64,000 nt of DNA from Euleptes europaea (GCF_029931775.1 NC_079317.1:69347895-69411894); one strand, 5' to 3'; counted from the first letter of the stretch, positions 23,040 through 34,428 are shown. Numbers and translations are program-made. The notes: generated from the sequence alone by a model not told the origin.

Positions 23040-23282
23040 CTGGTTCTCCTAAATTTAGCAGGTGGAGCATTAATGGCCACAGGCTGGAACAGGCAACCCA
23101 ATATAAATATCTCGGAACGACAGTCCAGGCATCTGGCTCCAAGATGGCCCATAATACCCATGTAGCCAATTTGGGGGAACGATCAGCTCGATTTCCTCCG
23201 GACCAAAGGGGCACATTACATTCCAGAGGCACTTAAACTTTATCAGGTGAAAACCCTAGCACAAATGCTATATGGAACACAA
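23040..23282 (+). mobile_element. Inverted LINE piece at the head of the array
   Basis: The only array piece in + orientation. It runs from GGTGGAGCATTAATGGCCAC to a GGAACACAAGG joint at 23,283, where it meets the opposite-strand block head to head. The left edge abuts unique duplicon sequence ending TTTCCTGGTTCTCC. Confidence 0.8.
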
Positions 23283-23683
23283 GGTGTCCATTCTTTCAAG
23301 GTGTCACAAAGGATCAGTGGGAGAAGACCATTAGAGTTGAAGTTAATTTTTAGCCAGGGATTAATTGAGGACAGGACAATCCTTGCCTCGACCTTCACCA
23401 TGCCAGTTTCTAAACGGATCAAAGCATTTGGAACACATCTTGGCAATTGTAGGGCAGCTCTAAGGAACTTGGATTGCACACGCTCAATGGGAGTAAGACA
23501 AGAGGGTGGAGAATCGAGTTGTGTTCCATATAGCATTTGTGTTAGGTTTTTCGCCTGAAAAAGTTTAAGGGCTGCTGGAATGTAATGAGCCCCTTTGTTC
23601 TGGAGGAAATTGATTATTAATTGAGCTGAACTTTCCCCCAAATTGGCTACATGGGTATTATGGGCTAACTTGGAGCCAGTTGC
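23283..23683 (-). mobile_element. LINE array block 1
   Basis: It covers the C-terminal ORF2 region from the GTCACAAAGGATCAGTGGG segment to the GGAGCCAG segment, then joins the next block at the recurrent GCC|CAGGGTGTC junction. The minus-strand frame is open for long stretches (SKFLRAALQLPRCVPNALIR). Confidence 0.75.
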
Positions 23684-24434
23684 CCAGGGTGTCTTCTTAA
23701 ATTTCCCCTCTAGCATAGTAGACGGTAAGGCTGCACATCTGGCCAGGGTAAAGGCCCTTCTGTAATTATTTATCTCTAATTAGTGGAGATAGGCTGCTGG
23801 AGCTAGGATGTATTTAGAACGGAGGGGTGCCATGAATAGAGGCGCCCTTGCTAAATCTGCTTGTCTCTCAATGTCTTTAATCCTTTGGAATATAATTAAC
23901 TTAGCTTGTTCCCACCCTAACTGAAGTAGTGGTAAGGGTGTAAAACCCAAGTTATTTAATTTGTCTTCTATGGCTATCACCCATTTTGACCTAAAGGTGT
24001 CACAAAGGATCAGTGGGAGAAGACCATTAGGGTTGAAGTTAATTTTTAGCCAGAGATAAATCGAGGACAGGACAATATTTGCCTCCATCTTCACCATGCC
24101 AGTTTCTAAACAGATCAAAGCATTTGGAACACATCTTGGCAACTGTAGGGCAGCTCTAAGGAACTTGGGTTGCACACGCTCAATGGGAGTAAGACAAGAG
24201 GGTGGAGAATCGAGTTGTGTTCCATATAGCATTTGTGTTAGGGTTTTCGCCTGATAAAGTTTAAGTGCTACTGGAATGTAATGTGCCCCTTTGGTCCGGA
24301 GGAAATTGAGCTGATCTTTCCCCCAAATTGGCTACATGGGTATTATGGGCCAACATGAAGCCAGATGCCTGGATTGTCATTTCGAGATATTTATATTGGG
24401 TTGCTGCGTCACCGGCGTAGAGCAGTATATGTAT
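23684..24434 (-). mobile_element. LINE array block 2
   Basis: Starts at the GKFKKTPW coding segment and runs to GCCAGATGCCTGG. It then jumps to the YADD segment (GTCACCGGCGTAGAGCAG) and stops at about 24,434. Confidence 0.75.
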
Positions 24435-25719
24435 AAGCAGTGGAAATAGGCTGCTGGTGCTAGGATGTCTTTAGAATGGAGGGGTGCCATGAATAGAGGC
24501 GCCCTTGCTAAATCTGCTTGTCTCTCAATGTCTTCAATCCTTTGGGATATAATTAACTTAGCTTGTTCCCACCCTAACTGAAGTAGTGCTAGGGGTGTAA
24601 AACGCAAGTTATTTAATTTGTCTTCTATGGCTTTCACCCATTTTGACCTAAAGGTGTCACAAAGGATCAGTGGGAGAAGACCATTAGGGTTGAAGTTAAT
24701 TTTTAGCCAGAGATAAACCGAGGACAGGACAGTCCTTGCCTCTACCTTCACAGTTTCTAAACGCATCAAAGCATTTGGAACACATCTTGGCAATTGTAGG
24801 GCAGCTCTAAGGAACTTGGATTGCACACGCTCAATGGGAGAAAGACAGGGTGGAGAATCGAATTGTGTTCCATATAGCATTTGTGCTAGGGTTTTCACCT
24901 GATAAACGTTTAAATGCTGCTGGAATGTAATGTGCCCATTTGGTCCAGAGGAAATCGAGCTGATCATTTCCCCAAATTGGCTACATGGGTATTATGGGCC
25001 AACATGAAGCCAGATGCCTGGATTGTCGTTCCGAGATATTTATATTGGGTTACCTGTTCCAGCCTGTGGCCATTAATGCTCCACCTCCTATATTTAGGAC
25101 ATCTACCAAAGGCCATGACTTTTGTTTTATCGTAGTTGATCATCAAGCGTTCCTACTCGCTAAACGTTGCCACTCTCATAAGCGCCCTCCTTAGACCAAC
25201 TGGGGTTCTTGAAAGAACTGCTGCGTCATCGGCATAGAATAGTATATGTATATGCCTGTCCGCCAGTTTAGGAGGACCTGCACATATGTATTCATGAATG
25301 TCCCTACATTTCTCCTGGCCAAACAGACCAAGTGACAACCAGTTCGATGGAACTGCATACTTGGACAGGACAATCCTTGCCTCCACCTTCACCGTGCCAG
25401 TTTCCAAATGGATCAAAGCATTCGGAACACATCTTGGCAACTGTAGGGCAGCTCTAAGGAACTTGGATTGCACACGCTCAATGGGAGTAGGACAAGAGGG
25501 TGGGAGTAGGACAAGAGGGTGGAGAATCGAGTTGTGTTCCATATAGCATTTGTGTTAGGGTTTTTGCCTGATAAAGTTTAAGTGCTGCTGGAATGTAATG
25601 TGCCCCTTTGTTCCGGAGGAAATTAATTATTAATCGAGCTGATCTTTCCCCCAAATTGGCTACATGGGGGATCTTTTCCCCAAATTGGCTACATTATGGG
25701 CCAACTTGGAGCCAGATGC
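24435..25719 (-). mobile_element. LINE array composite unit 1
   Basis: Contains a long piece through the YADD motif (to about 25,366) joined to a second, shorter piece of the same ORF region (25,367-25,719). The joint is TTGGACA|GGACAATCC. The shorter piece has small internal repeats at 25,488-25,517 and 25,650-25,690. Confidence 0.75.
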
Positions 25720-27006
25720 CCAGGGTGTCTTCTTAAATTTCCCCTCTACCATAGCAAAAGGTAAGGCTGCACATCTGGGCAGGGTAAAGGCTCTTCTATA
25801 ATTAATCTCTAAGTAGTGGAAATAGGCTGCTGGTGCTAGGATGTCTTTAGAATGGAAGGGTGCCATGAATAGAGGAGCCCTTGCTAAATCTGCTTGTCTC
25901 TCAATGTCTTTAATCCTTTGGGATATAATTAACTTAGCTTGTTCCCACCCTAACTGAAGTATTGCTAGGGGGGTAAAACCCAAGTTATTTAATTTGTCTT
26001 CTATGGCTATCACCCATTTTGACCTAAAGGTGTCACAAAGGATCAGTGGGAGAAGACCATTAGGGTTAAAGTTAATTTTTAGCCAGAGATAAATCGAGGA
26101 CAGGACAATCCTTGCCTCCACCTTCACCATGCCTGTTTCTAAACGGATCAAAGCATTTGGAACATATCTTGGCAATTGTAGGGCAGCTCTAAGGAACTTG
26201 GATTGCACACACTCAATGGGAGAAAGACAAGAGGGTGGAGAATCGAGTTGTGTTCCATATAGCATTTGTGTTAGGGTTTTCGCCTGATAAAGTTTAAGTG
26301 CTGCTGGAATGTAATGTGCCCCTTTGGTCCGGAAGAAATTGATTATTAATTGAGCTGATCTTTCCCCCAAATTGGCTACATGGGTATTATGTGCCAAATT
26401 GGAGCCAGATGCCTGGATTGTCGTTCCGAGATATTTATATTGGGTTACCTGTTCCATGACTTTTGTTTTATCGTAGTTGATGATCAAGTGTTCTTTCTCG
26501 CAAAACGTTGCCACTCTCATAAGCGCCCTCCTTAGACCAACTGGGGTCTTGAAAGAATTGCCGCATCATCGGCGTAGAACAGTATATGTATATGCCTGTC
26601 CGCCAGTTTAGGAGGACCTGCACATATGTATTCATGAATGTCCCTACTTTTCTCCTGGCCAAACAGACCAAGTGACAACCAGTTTGATGGAACCGCATAC
26701 TTGGACAGGACAATCCTTGCCTCCACCTTCACCATGCCAGTTTCCAAATGGATCAAAGCATTTGGAACACATCTTAGCGACTGTAGGGCAGCTCTAAGGA
26801 ACTTGGATTGCACATGCTCAATGGGAGTAAGACAAGAGCGCGGAGAATTGAATTGTGTTCCATATAGAATTTGTGCTCGGGTTTTCGCCTGATAAAGTTT
26901 AAGTGCTGCTGGAATGTAATGTGCCCCTTTGGTCCGGAGGAAATCGAGCTGATCTTTCCCCCAAATTGGCTACATGGGTATTATGGGCTAACTTGGAGCC
27001 AGATGC
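25720..27006 (-). mobile_element. LINE array composite unit 2
   Basis: Same layout as the previous unit: a long piece to about 26,706 and a short piece to 27,006, total about 1.29 kb, with the same joint sequence. The minus frame is open across much of it, with RT-tail motifs (LPLILCDTFRSKWVIAIEDK). Confidence 0.75.
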
Positions 27007-28066
27007 CCAGGGTGTCTTCTTAAATTTCCCATCTAGCATAGCAGAAGGTAAGGCTGCACATCTGGGCAGGGTAAAGGCCCTTCTATAATTATTTATCTCT
27101 AAGTAGTGGAGATAGACTGCTGATTCTAGGATGTATTTAGAATGGAGGGGTGCCATGAATAGAGGCTCCCTTGCTAAATCTGCTTGTCTCTCAATGTCAT
27201 AAGAATATAAGAAAGGCCCTGCTGGATCAGACCAAGGCCCATCAAGTCCAGCAGTCTGTTCACACAGTGGCCAACCAGGTGCCTTTAGGAAGCCACAAAC
27301 AAGACGACTGCAGCAGCACCATCCTGCCTGTGTTCCACCGCACCCAAAATAATAGGCATGCTCCTCTGATACTGGAGAGAATAGGTATGCAGTATGACCA
27401 GTATCCATTCTAACTAATAGTCATGAATACCCCTCTCCTCCATGAATATGTCTACTCCCCTCTTAAAGCCCTCCAAGCTGGCAGCCATCACCACATCCTG
27501 GGGCAGGGAGTTCTACAATTTAACTATGCGTTGTGTGAAAAAATACAAAAATCGAATGTTTTTAATCCTTTGGGATATAATTAGCTTAGCTTGTTCCCAC
27601 CCTAACTGAAGTCGTGCAAGGGGTGTAAAAACCCAAGTTATTTAATTTGTCTTCTACAGCTATCACCCATTTTGACCTAAAGGTGTCACAAAGGATCAGT
27701 GGGAGAAGACCATTAGTGTTGAAGGTAATTTTTAGCCAGAGATAAATCGAAGACAGGACAATCCTTGCCTCCACCTTCACCATGCCAGTTTCTAAACGTA
27801 TCAAAGCATTTGGAACACAGCTTGGCAATTGTCGGGCAACTCTACAGAACTTGGATTGCACACGCTCAATGGGAGTAAGACAAGAGGGTGGAGAATCGAG
27901 TTGTGTTCCATATAGCATTTGTGTTAGGGTTTTCGCCTGATAAAGTTTAAGTGCTGCTGGAATGTAATGTGCCCCTTTGGTCCGGAGGAAATTGATTATT
28001 AATCGAGCTGATCTTTCCCCCAAATTGGCTACATGGGTATTATGGGCCAACTTGGAGCCAGATGCC
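27007..28066 (-). mobile_element. LINE array unit 3, interrupted by CR1
   Basis: Begins and ends at the recurrent GCC|CAGGGTGTC junction. A CR1 fragment (27,197-27,560) splits it within the CTCTCAATGT segment; short AATGT repeats flank the insertion. Confidence 0.75.
27197..27560 (-). mobile_element. CR1 LINE 3' end inserted in the array, minus strand
   Basis: The reverse complement of the CR1 family seen at 16,728-17,031, starting CATAAGAATATAAGAAAGG (terminal repeats) and extending further 5' (GGCAGCCATCACCACATCC). Its presence in one unit only makes it younger than, or at least not shared by, the other units. Confidence 0.8.
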
Positions 28067-29289
28067 CAGGGTGTCTTCTTAAATTTCCCCTCTTGCATAG
28101 CAGAAGGTAAGGCTGCACATCTGGCCAGGGTAAAGGCCCTTCTATAATTATTTATCTCTAAGCAGTGGAGATAGGCTGCTGGTGCTAGGATGTCTTTAGA
28201 ATGGAGGGGTGCCATGAATAGAGGCACCCTTGCTAAATCTACTTGTCTCTCAATGTCTTCAATCCTTTGGGATATAATTAACTTAGCTTGCTCCCACCCA
28301 AACTGAAGTAGTGCTAGGGGTGTAAAACACAAGTTATTTAATTTGTCTTCTATGGCTTTCACCCATTTTGACCTAAAGGTGTCACAAAGGATCAGTGTGA
28401 GAAGACCATTAGGGTTGAAGTTAATTTTTAGCCAGAGATAAATCGAGGACAGGACAATCCTTGCCTTCACTTTCACTATGCCAGTTTCTAAATGGATAAA
28501 AGCATTTGGAACACAGCTTGGCAATTGTAGGCAGCTCTAAGGAACTTGGATTGCACACACTCAATGGGAGAAAGACAAGAGGGTGGAGAATTGAGTTGTG
28601 TTCCATATAGCATTTGTGTTAACAGTTTTCGCCTGATAAACGTTTAAGTGCTGCTGGAATGTAATGTGCCCCTTTGGTCCGGAGGAAATTGATTATTAAT
28701 TGAGCTGATCTTTTCCCCAAATTGGCTACATTGGTATTATGGGCCAACTTGGAGCCAGATGCCTGGATTGTCGTTCCGAGATATTTATATTGGGTTACCT
28801 GTTCCAGCCTGTGGCCATTAATGCTCCACCTCCTATATTTAGGACGTCTACCAAAGGCCATGACTTTTGTTTTATCGTAGTTGATCATCAAGCGTTCCTT
28901 CTCGCAAAACGTTGCCACTCTCATAAGCGCCCTCCTTAGACCAACTGGGGTTCTTGGAAGAATTACCGTGCCATCGGCGTAGAACAGTATGTGTATATGG
29001 CTGTCCGCCAGTTTAGGAGGAGCTGCACATATGCATTCATGAATGTCCCTACTTTTCTCCTGGCCAAACAGACCAAGTGACAACTAGTTGGATGGAACCG
29101 CATACTTGGACAGACTTCATTGTACCAAAAAAGCAATAACCACATGCCAATGTTGAAAGTGTTAATGATCTATTCAAAAGAGTGGATGGATTGTAGAAGC
29201 ACTCTGTGATTGGGGACCCTGAAACCATGGGAAATGTTTATTACCGTAAGAGAAGGAGAGTCAGGAAAAACAGGAATTGCGTTCCAGGT
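28067..29289 (-). mobile_element. LINE array unit 4, longest piece
   Basis: The most complete piece, matching 3,870-5,054 in order: C-terminal domain, GRRPKYRRWSINGH, YADG in place of YADD (HILFYADGTV), and the upstream segment containing GGAAATGTTTATTACC. It ends where the inverted block begins at 29,290. Confidence 0.8.
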
Positions 29290-31011
29290 GGAAAACGCCC
29301 AATTAGGCTTTCATGCCAAATGAAGGGCAGGATTTCTAATTTTGAGGGCAGGATTCCTAATTTTGGATGGGGGGGGGGGAGGTTTTCACCTAAGCAGGCA
29401 GAAGGTTTAAAAGGTGGAATCTTCCTTTATTCTTTGTTCAAATACTTTGCCCAGATGCTGTGATCTAAGCTGGGACCCACTCTCCTCTGCACATGGCCAG
29501 TAGGGAGTTTGGGGATATGTTTGCTCCATCTAAGATAACTGTCTTGTAATGTAACTTAGCTAGACTTATGTTCCATTTTTCTTTCCTCTGTATCTACTAG
29601 GCTAGACTGCTATTTTCCATGTATGTGTTCTCGTTTAATCTTTAGTAATAAAGCTTCTTTCCTTCTAAGAAAGCAGACTGTGACTTAAATCCTATTCACA
29701 CGCTGAAGACCACTCATACAAGCTATGGACTTGCATGCCGGGGGGGTGGGGGGGAGCAAAAGTAATTGGATTCTCTGCCCATTGTACTTGCTCAGAGGCA
29801 GCCTTACAAGGGTATTCTCAAGGCATTGGTTATGTGAGAGGGTGGGTATTATATCGTAGGGTGGTGGCACTGAAGAGGAACATGCTTTTACATGCAGGGA
29901 AACCTGCAACCATACACATGAGAACGCCCACGCTGGGTTTGTTACAAGCCCGACATATCCGTTTTCGCGATACCCTTTTACGCCCAGGGGTCTGGTCCAG
30001 AAGTGTGATTAAGCATGGAGTCCTGTTTTTGCCAACAAATTGCACCCGCTAGATCAGGACAAATGCATCTTCTAGTCCTGCAGGGCTGTGATATCTTCAG
30101 AGTTTCTTTTTACATAATAAATTAGGTTGTAGTTACAGTTATGAACCATTTAACCATTCTGATAAATTTTAAGTAAATACATGTTTCCTGAACACTACAT
30201 GGATTTTTATAATAATGTTTCTCTAAAAATAGAGAGAAAAGACTCAAGACTGATCACATCAGGAATATGTGGTTTGTGTGTGTGTGTTAAGTGCCGTCAA
30301 GTCGCTTCCGACTCATGGCGACCCTATGAATGAAAGTCCTCCAAAATGTATGTGGTTTAATGGTATATAATGTAAAGCGTGGGTGGGATATAGTATTCTA
30401 CAGTGATTTTATACATTTAAAGTAGAGAGAAATGATATAGAAGAGAAGCAGTGGGGACACAGATGGTTAAACAGTAATGGCAAATGATCATACTGGAAAT
30501 TCCAATAGATCTCTGCGCTTAGATTTTGAAATAGTTAAAAAAACAACAACACCTGTCTCATGACTTGCCGTTGTGGATGAGCTTTGGTAGTGGTATATCA
30601 TGGTTTGATAAAACTCTTTGTAAGTAAATACTGCTAACAGTAACGGGGCTCAGATTTTTACCAGGTTTCACAAGGTAGTTTTTTTTAGCAGATTTACTCA
30701 ATACACAATACATCAGAAGAACTCTTCTGAATCTAGTCCAATACACTGTTTTCCACAGCACCCAAAGAAGGCATGCAGCACAAGGTTAGCTTATCATGGT
30801 TAGTAGCCATTGGTAGACTTTGTCTCTGTTCTAAGTCAACTACCCATCTCCAGTGGGATCTCTACTTTCTCCACACTATAATTTTGTAAACCACAATCAC
30901 ATCTTTCTCTTCCTCTTCCCCTGGCATCTTTTTTTTTTAACTGAAAAGCTCTACACTCCTTTCCTTAGAGATGTACTTCCCCTTAATCATGTTGGTTGCT
31001 ATTTTCTGACC
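29290..31011. repeat. Inverted copy of 5,055-10,004 with a 3.2-kb internal gap
   Basis: 29,290-30,148 is the reverse complement of 9,080-10,004, and 30,146-31,011 that of 5,055-5,850. The two are joined directly, so the 5,851-9,079 equivalent is absent. On the left it is continuous with LINE sequence in direct orientation. After a further 560 bp on the right, direct homology to 10,005 onward resumes. Confidence 0.8.
30272..30350 (-). mobile_element. Bov-B/Sauria tail insertion, only in this copy
   Basis: About 75 bp with the GTGCCGTCAAGTCGCTTCCG tail motif and a (GT)n end, flanked by TATGTGGTTT on both sides. The corresponding site near 5,725 has no insertion. This is a very short, 5'-truncated copy. 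Confidence 0.75.
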
Positions 31012-31571
31012 TTGTCGTGCTCTACAATAGCCTTTTTGAGGGTAAACATGACTGTACATAATATTCCAACTGTTGAGTACTCCACAGGCAAGGAGTAGGT
31101 TGTGGAACACCTACACCCCCAAGCATTTGATAAATCAGTCAAATAGTAAGGAGTATGTACCTCCATTAAGACCCTTGACTGGCATTCTGGGAGATGCTAG
31201 AAATACCTACCTAGCTCACAAAGCAGGAAACCGTAGTTGATGTGACTTTAGACTAGGATCGGAGGGACCCAGGTTCAGATTTCCCTCTCTGCTGTGAAGA
31301 TTGCTGAGTGACCATGGGCCAGTCATTCTCTCTTAGCCCAATCTACCTCACAGGGTTGTTGTGATGATAAAATGGAGGAGGGGACAATGATGTCTGCTGG
31401 CCTAAGCTCCTTGGAGGAAGGGTGGGATCAAAAGACAGTAAATAACTAAATATGGCACAGTGACATTGAATATTGTTGAAAGAAATTTTGACCCCTATTT
31501 GTCTGTTGTATTTGCAGAAGGTTTTTCACAGTGGGCAAGAGTATTCCAGAATGTGATCTTTCACGATCCTT
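31012..31571. other. Sequence unique to the duplicon-B left junction
   Basis: No counterpart near 5-10 kb. It includes a degenerate tRNA-type SINE at 31,240-31,455. The rest is unassigned. Confidence 0.5.
31240..31455 (+). mobile_element. Degenerate tRNA-derived SINE, + strand
   Basis: Same family plan as 11,944-12,176: a GACCCAGGTTCAGATTTCC B-box region, then ATCTACCTCACAGGGTTGTT, then a weak GGTGGGATCAAAAGACAGTA tail. It is more diverged than that copy. Confidence 0.6.
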
Positions 31572-32083
31572 CACTTGTAATGCTGAGGTGCTACAATATC
31601 TTCTCCTCTTTCCCACCACATTCTCCTCTTATATGAGGAGCAGTCAGTCTCTCTCCCAGGAAACCCTGGAATCGAAACCTCTACAGTTGAGGGCGGGGTA
31701 AAAATGTTTGCATTGCAATCCTCGATAGCCGACGTTCTTCCTTCATTGCCGTTACAAGCAAGAGGACTGAAATGCCCTCTGTCCTTCTCTAAGATGGGGT
31801 TTGATGGCCCAGTATTCTACTAAACAGGTGTGTATGTGCGTAGTCTGCCATCTGGAACATGCCTCAGCGCCACTCTGGATCTAAAATACCTAATTTCCAA
31901 CGTTTGCTGGAGGTGGGTTGGGTTGTGATGCCACTCCATGAGCTGGCAGAGCTCTAAAGCCTGACCGGGACTCTCCTGCCAACGAAGAAGTAAATGGATG
32001 CAATGCCAATGGCAAAAGTAGTCTTGGCTCCGGAACGCCTATTCCTATTGCAGCCGCCGCCTCCGCCTCCGCTAGATTTTGAA

Positions 32084-32156
32084 CCAATCAAGAAATGCCT
32101 CGTTTGGCCAGTAGCAAGCTCCTCTGTATAAATTCCCTGGGTTGCAGCCGTGTGAA
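32084..32156 (+). promoter_or_regulatory. Core promoter of CD59-like gene B
   Basis: The distal CCAAT box is kept at 32,084-32,088 and TATAAAT at 32,127-32,133. The proximal box reads CCAGT (32,108-32,112) instead of CCAAT. The CpG-rich stretch in front has three extra CCGCCT-type units relative to copy A. The start site is inferred about 30 bases after TATA. Confidence 0.6.
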
Positions 32157-32190
32157 GTGCTAATTTCTGGAGGGTGCGATTCTGTGTAGG
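32157..32190 (+). other. Non-coding exon 1 of CD59-like gene B
   Basis: A short untranslated exon ending in GTAGG|GTAAGT at 32,190/32,191, identical in layout to copy A. The following intron is about 4.1 kb, longer than in A because of the Ty3 fossil and the SINE pieces. Confidence 0.5.
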
Positions 32191-32499
32191 GTAAGTGAAT
32201 TCTTGCTTCCCCCCCCCCCCCCGGTAGAATGTATAGATACCTTGGAACGTATCAATATACATTCTAATACACCCACTGACTTGGCTTTCCGCAGACTATG
32301 CAAAAATGAATTATTGAAGAGGGCTTTTCTACATAGGCAGTAGGGTAGCACTGTACAAAATGCTTCACAAAGTTACTTGGATAAATTTTTGGGGACTGTG
32401 GTATAGTTTACTGTGTATAGCTTGCTCTGGGTTGGATTCCTATTGTGTAATCATTTAATGTGTCATGTTAATACTTATGCTTTGCTTCAGTTCTGTTTT

Positions 32500-33330
32500 T
32501 TGAACTTGTATGCAGTTGTCGTTAGGTGTTTGATGCCGCATGCCTGCAACATTTCTTTCATGATCTGGGACATGAAGGTGGTTCCCAAATCCCAAATCTG
32601 TCACCATCTCTTCTGGAAAACCTAGCCTCGCAGAAACTGTCAACAACACATTGGCTATGGTCTTTGCCTCTATATCCCTCAGTGGTATTGCTTCAGGGTA
32701 ATTTGTGGGGTAGTCCACAATAGTCAAGAGGTACTTGTTTCCTCTTCTAGTTACTCTGGATATTGGCCCAACAATGTCCACTCCGATCTTGGAAAATGCT
32801 TTGGTCACGACTAAGGGTTGCAAGAGTCCCTTAGTCTTTTCCTGAGATTTGCCCACCAGCTGGCATGCTTCACAAGTCTTGACGAAGGCTCTAATGTCCT
32901 TTCCAATGTGTGTGTGTGAAGTGCCGTCAAGTCTCAGCCGACTTATGGCGACCCCTTTTGGGGTTTTCATGGCAAGAGACTAACAGAGGTGGTTTGCCAG
33001 TGCCTTCCTCTGCACAGCAACCCCGGTATTCCTTGCCAATACTTGGCCAATAAAATCTTTCCTGTACCCTGTCTCTTGTTTTGTTGATGTCTAAATGAGC
33101 AGCTACTGCTGTCTCATGAGCTAGCTGTCATATCTGTAGCCTGTACTTTTTGGAATGACTAGCTACGTTCTTTTCTCCCAGAGCACAGCACACTTTTGTC
33201 TCCTAGCTACTCTATACAGTCTTTGGTTTTTAATTGTGAAGGTGCAGGGCTTCTCCACAGTCACTTCATCTGGAGAGTTTTCTGCTTTCTGCCACAGTTC
33301 TGTCAAAGAATTATCCTGTCTCTGTTCTGT
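32500..33330 (-). mobile_element. Ty3/Gypsy-type pol (integrase) fossil, only in copy B
   Basis: The minus strand encodes an integrase stretch: CEACQLVGKSQEKTKGLLQP, then KIGVDIVGPISR and GFPEEMVTDLG, the zinc-finger end and catalytic-core start of a Ty3/Gypsy integrase. It is a short internal fragment without LTRs, interrupted by a 5S-type SINE piece near 32,905-33,035, and clearly broken. In duplicon A the corresponding interval (11,262) is only a few bases. Confidence 0.75.
32905..33035 (-). mobile_element. 5S-type SINE, tail part
   Basis: It contains GAAGTGCCGTCAAGTC, then CATGGCAAGAGACTAACAG and TTTGCCAGTGCCTTCCTC, and ends in ACCCCGGTATTCC, which resembles the 3' end of 5S rRNA in reverse complement. 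It is the same family as 63,272-63,480 and is truncated before most of the 5S head. Confidence 0.6.
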
Positions 33331-33510
33331 TAAAAACTCTGTGGCATGGATTCCTTCTATCAGTTCGTCTGCATCACTTTCCCTGGGCTCTGCTTGAGAA
33401 AGTGATGCAGAGGAACCGATACAAGGAGTCTATGCCACAGAGTTTTTAGTAGAACAGAGACAGGATGATTCCTTGACAGGACTGTGGCAGAAAGCGGAAA
33501 ACTCTCCAGG
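33268..33510. repeat. Inverted repeat with arms of about 115 bp
   Basis: The left arm (33,268-33,385) and the right arm (33,393-33,510) are near reverse complements around CCCTGGGCTCTGC. The left arm continues into the Ty3 fossil. Duplicon A keeps the whole right arm and only about 55 bases of the left. Confidence 0.7.
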
Positions 33511-34428
33511 TGACGTGACCATGGAGAATTCCTGCACCGTCACAATTAAAAGCCAGAGACTGTGGGCACTTTCACACAGCCCAAAGAATGCACTTTCAGT
33601 CCACTTTCACTGCACCTTAACGATCACTTGCAAGTGGATTTTGCCAGTTCACACAGTGAAATCCACCTTCAAAGTGCATTGAAAGTGCATTCTTTGGGCT
33701 GTGTGAAAGTGCCCTCAGGCTCCACATCATTTATCACATTACTGTCTGAAATCCTGAGTTTCAGTGTATTGGTAGTAATGCCATTTTTCAGTATTTTGAA
33801 CACTTGATCTGGCAAAGCATTACATGGGAACACTGTAGTAAATGTTGAAAGCTGGACTCTAAACACAGGGCAGTGCTAAGGTAGAAATTCTGCGTCTAAT
33901 CCAATTTTTGTGTGGAGAATTGCTGAATTATGTAATCAGAATAATACAAGCTAGAGGCCTGTGAAGAATCGGGGCAGTTTGGAAACCCCACCCCATCCCT
34001 AGATCCCCATTTAGTTACCTAGAGCCAGAGTGATGTAGTGGTTAAAGTGTTGGACTAGGATCTGGGAGACCCAGGTTTGAATTCCCGCTCTGCCATGGAA
34101 ACTTGCTGGGTGGCCTTGGGCCAGTCACACTCTTTCAAGCCAACCTACCTCACAGGGTTGTTAGGAGGATAAAGTGGAGGAGAGGAGAATGATGTAAGCC
34201 ACTTGGAGTCCCCAGTGGGAAGAAAAGTGGGATATAAATAAGTAAATAGATTTCTGCCTCAAGAGTTCTCTACGTTTTCAGGGCCTTGAATTAAGCTGTT
34301 TTCCTCCTCTTCTGATCCCCCACCTTAACTGAAGCTTGGCTACTCTTTCAGCATTCCATCCGCTGTGGAACCACTTCCCGTTTATAACAGTTCCCCCCAC
34401 CGTTGGTTAATTTAATCATATTTTCCTG
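33399..34428. repeat. Tract nearly identical to 11,321-12,350
   Basis: Partner of the tract in duplicon A, at a constant offset of 22,078 with no indels seen by eye. It includes the MITE and SINE copies at 33,565-33,716 and 34,022-34,254. Confidence 0.65.
34022..34254 (+). mobile_element. tRNA-derived SINE, copy B of 11,944-12,176
   Basis: Identical to its duplicon-A partner except one base near the head. It was inherited through the duplication or homogenised by conversion. Confidence 0.8.

Larger units (their letters stand above)
23040..29289 (-). repeat. Complex array of rearranged pieces of one LINE
   Basis: Over 6.2 kb almost every base derives from the same LINE 3' region as 3,541-5,056. 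At least eight pieces are joined at different internal points, nearly all on the minus strand. Recurring junctions are an Ala-Ser-Gly-to-GKFKKTPW join (about 23,684; 25,720; 27,007; 28,067) and a TTGGACA|GGACAATCC join (25,367; 26,707). Repeated identical junctions mean that composite units were themselves amplified, as in a young satellite. One CR1 fragment interrupts it at 27,197-27,560. Confidence 0.85.
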
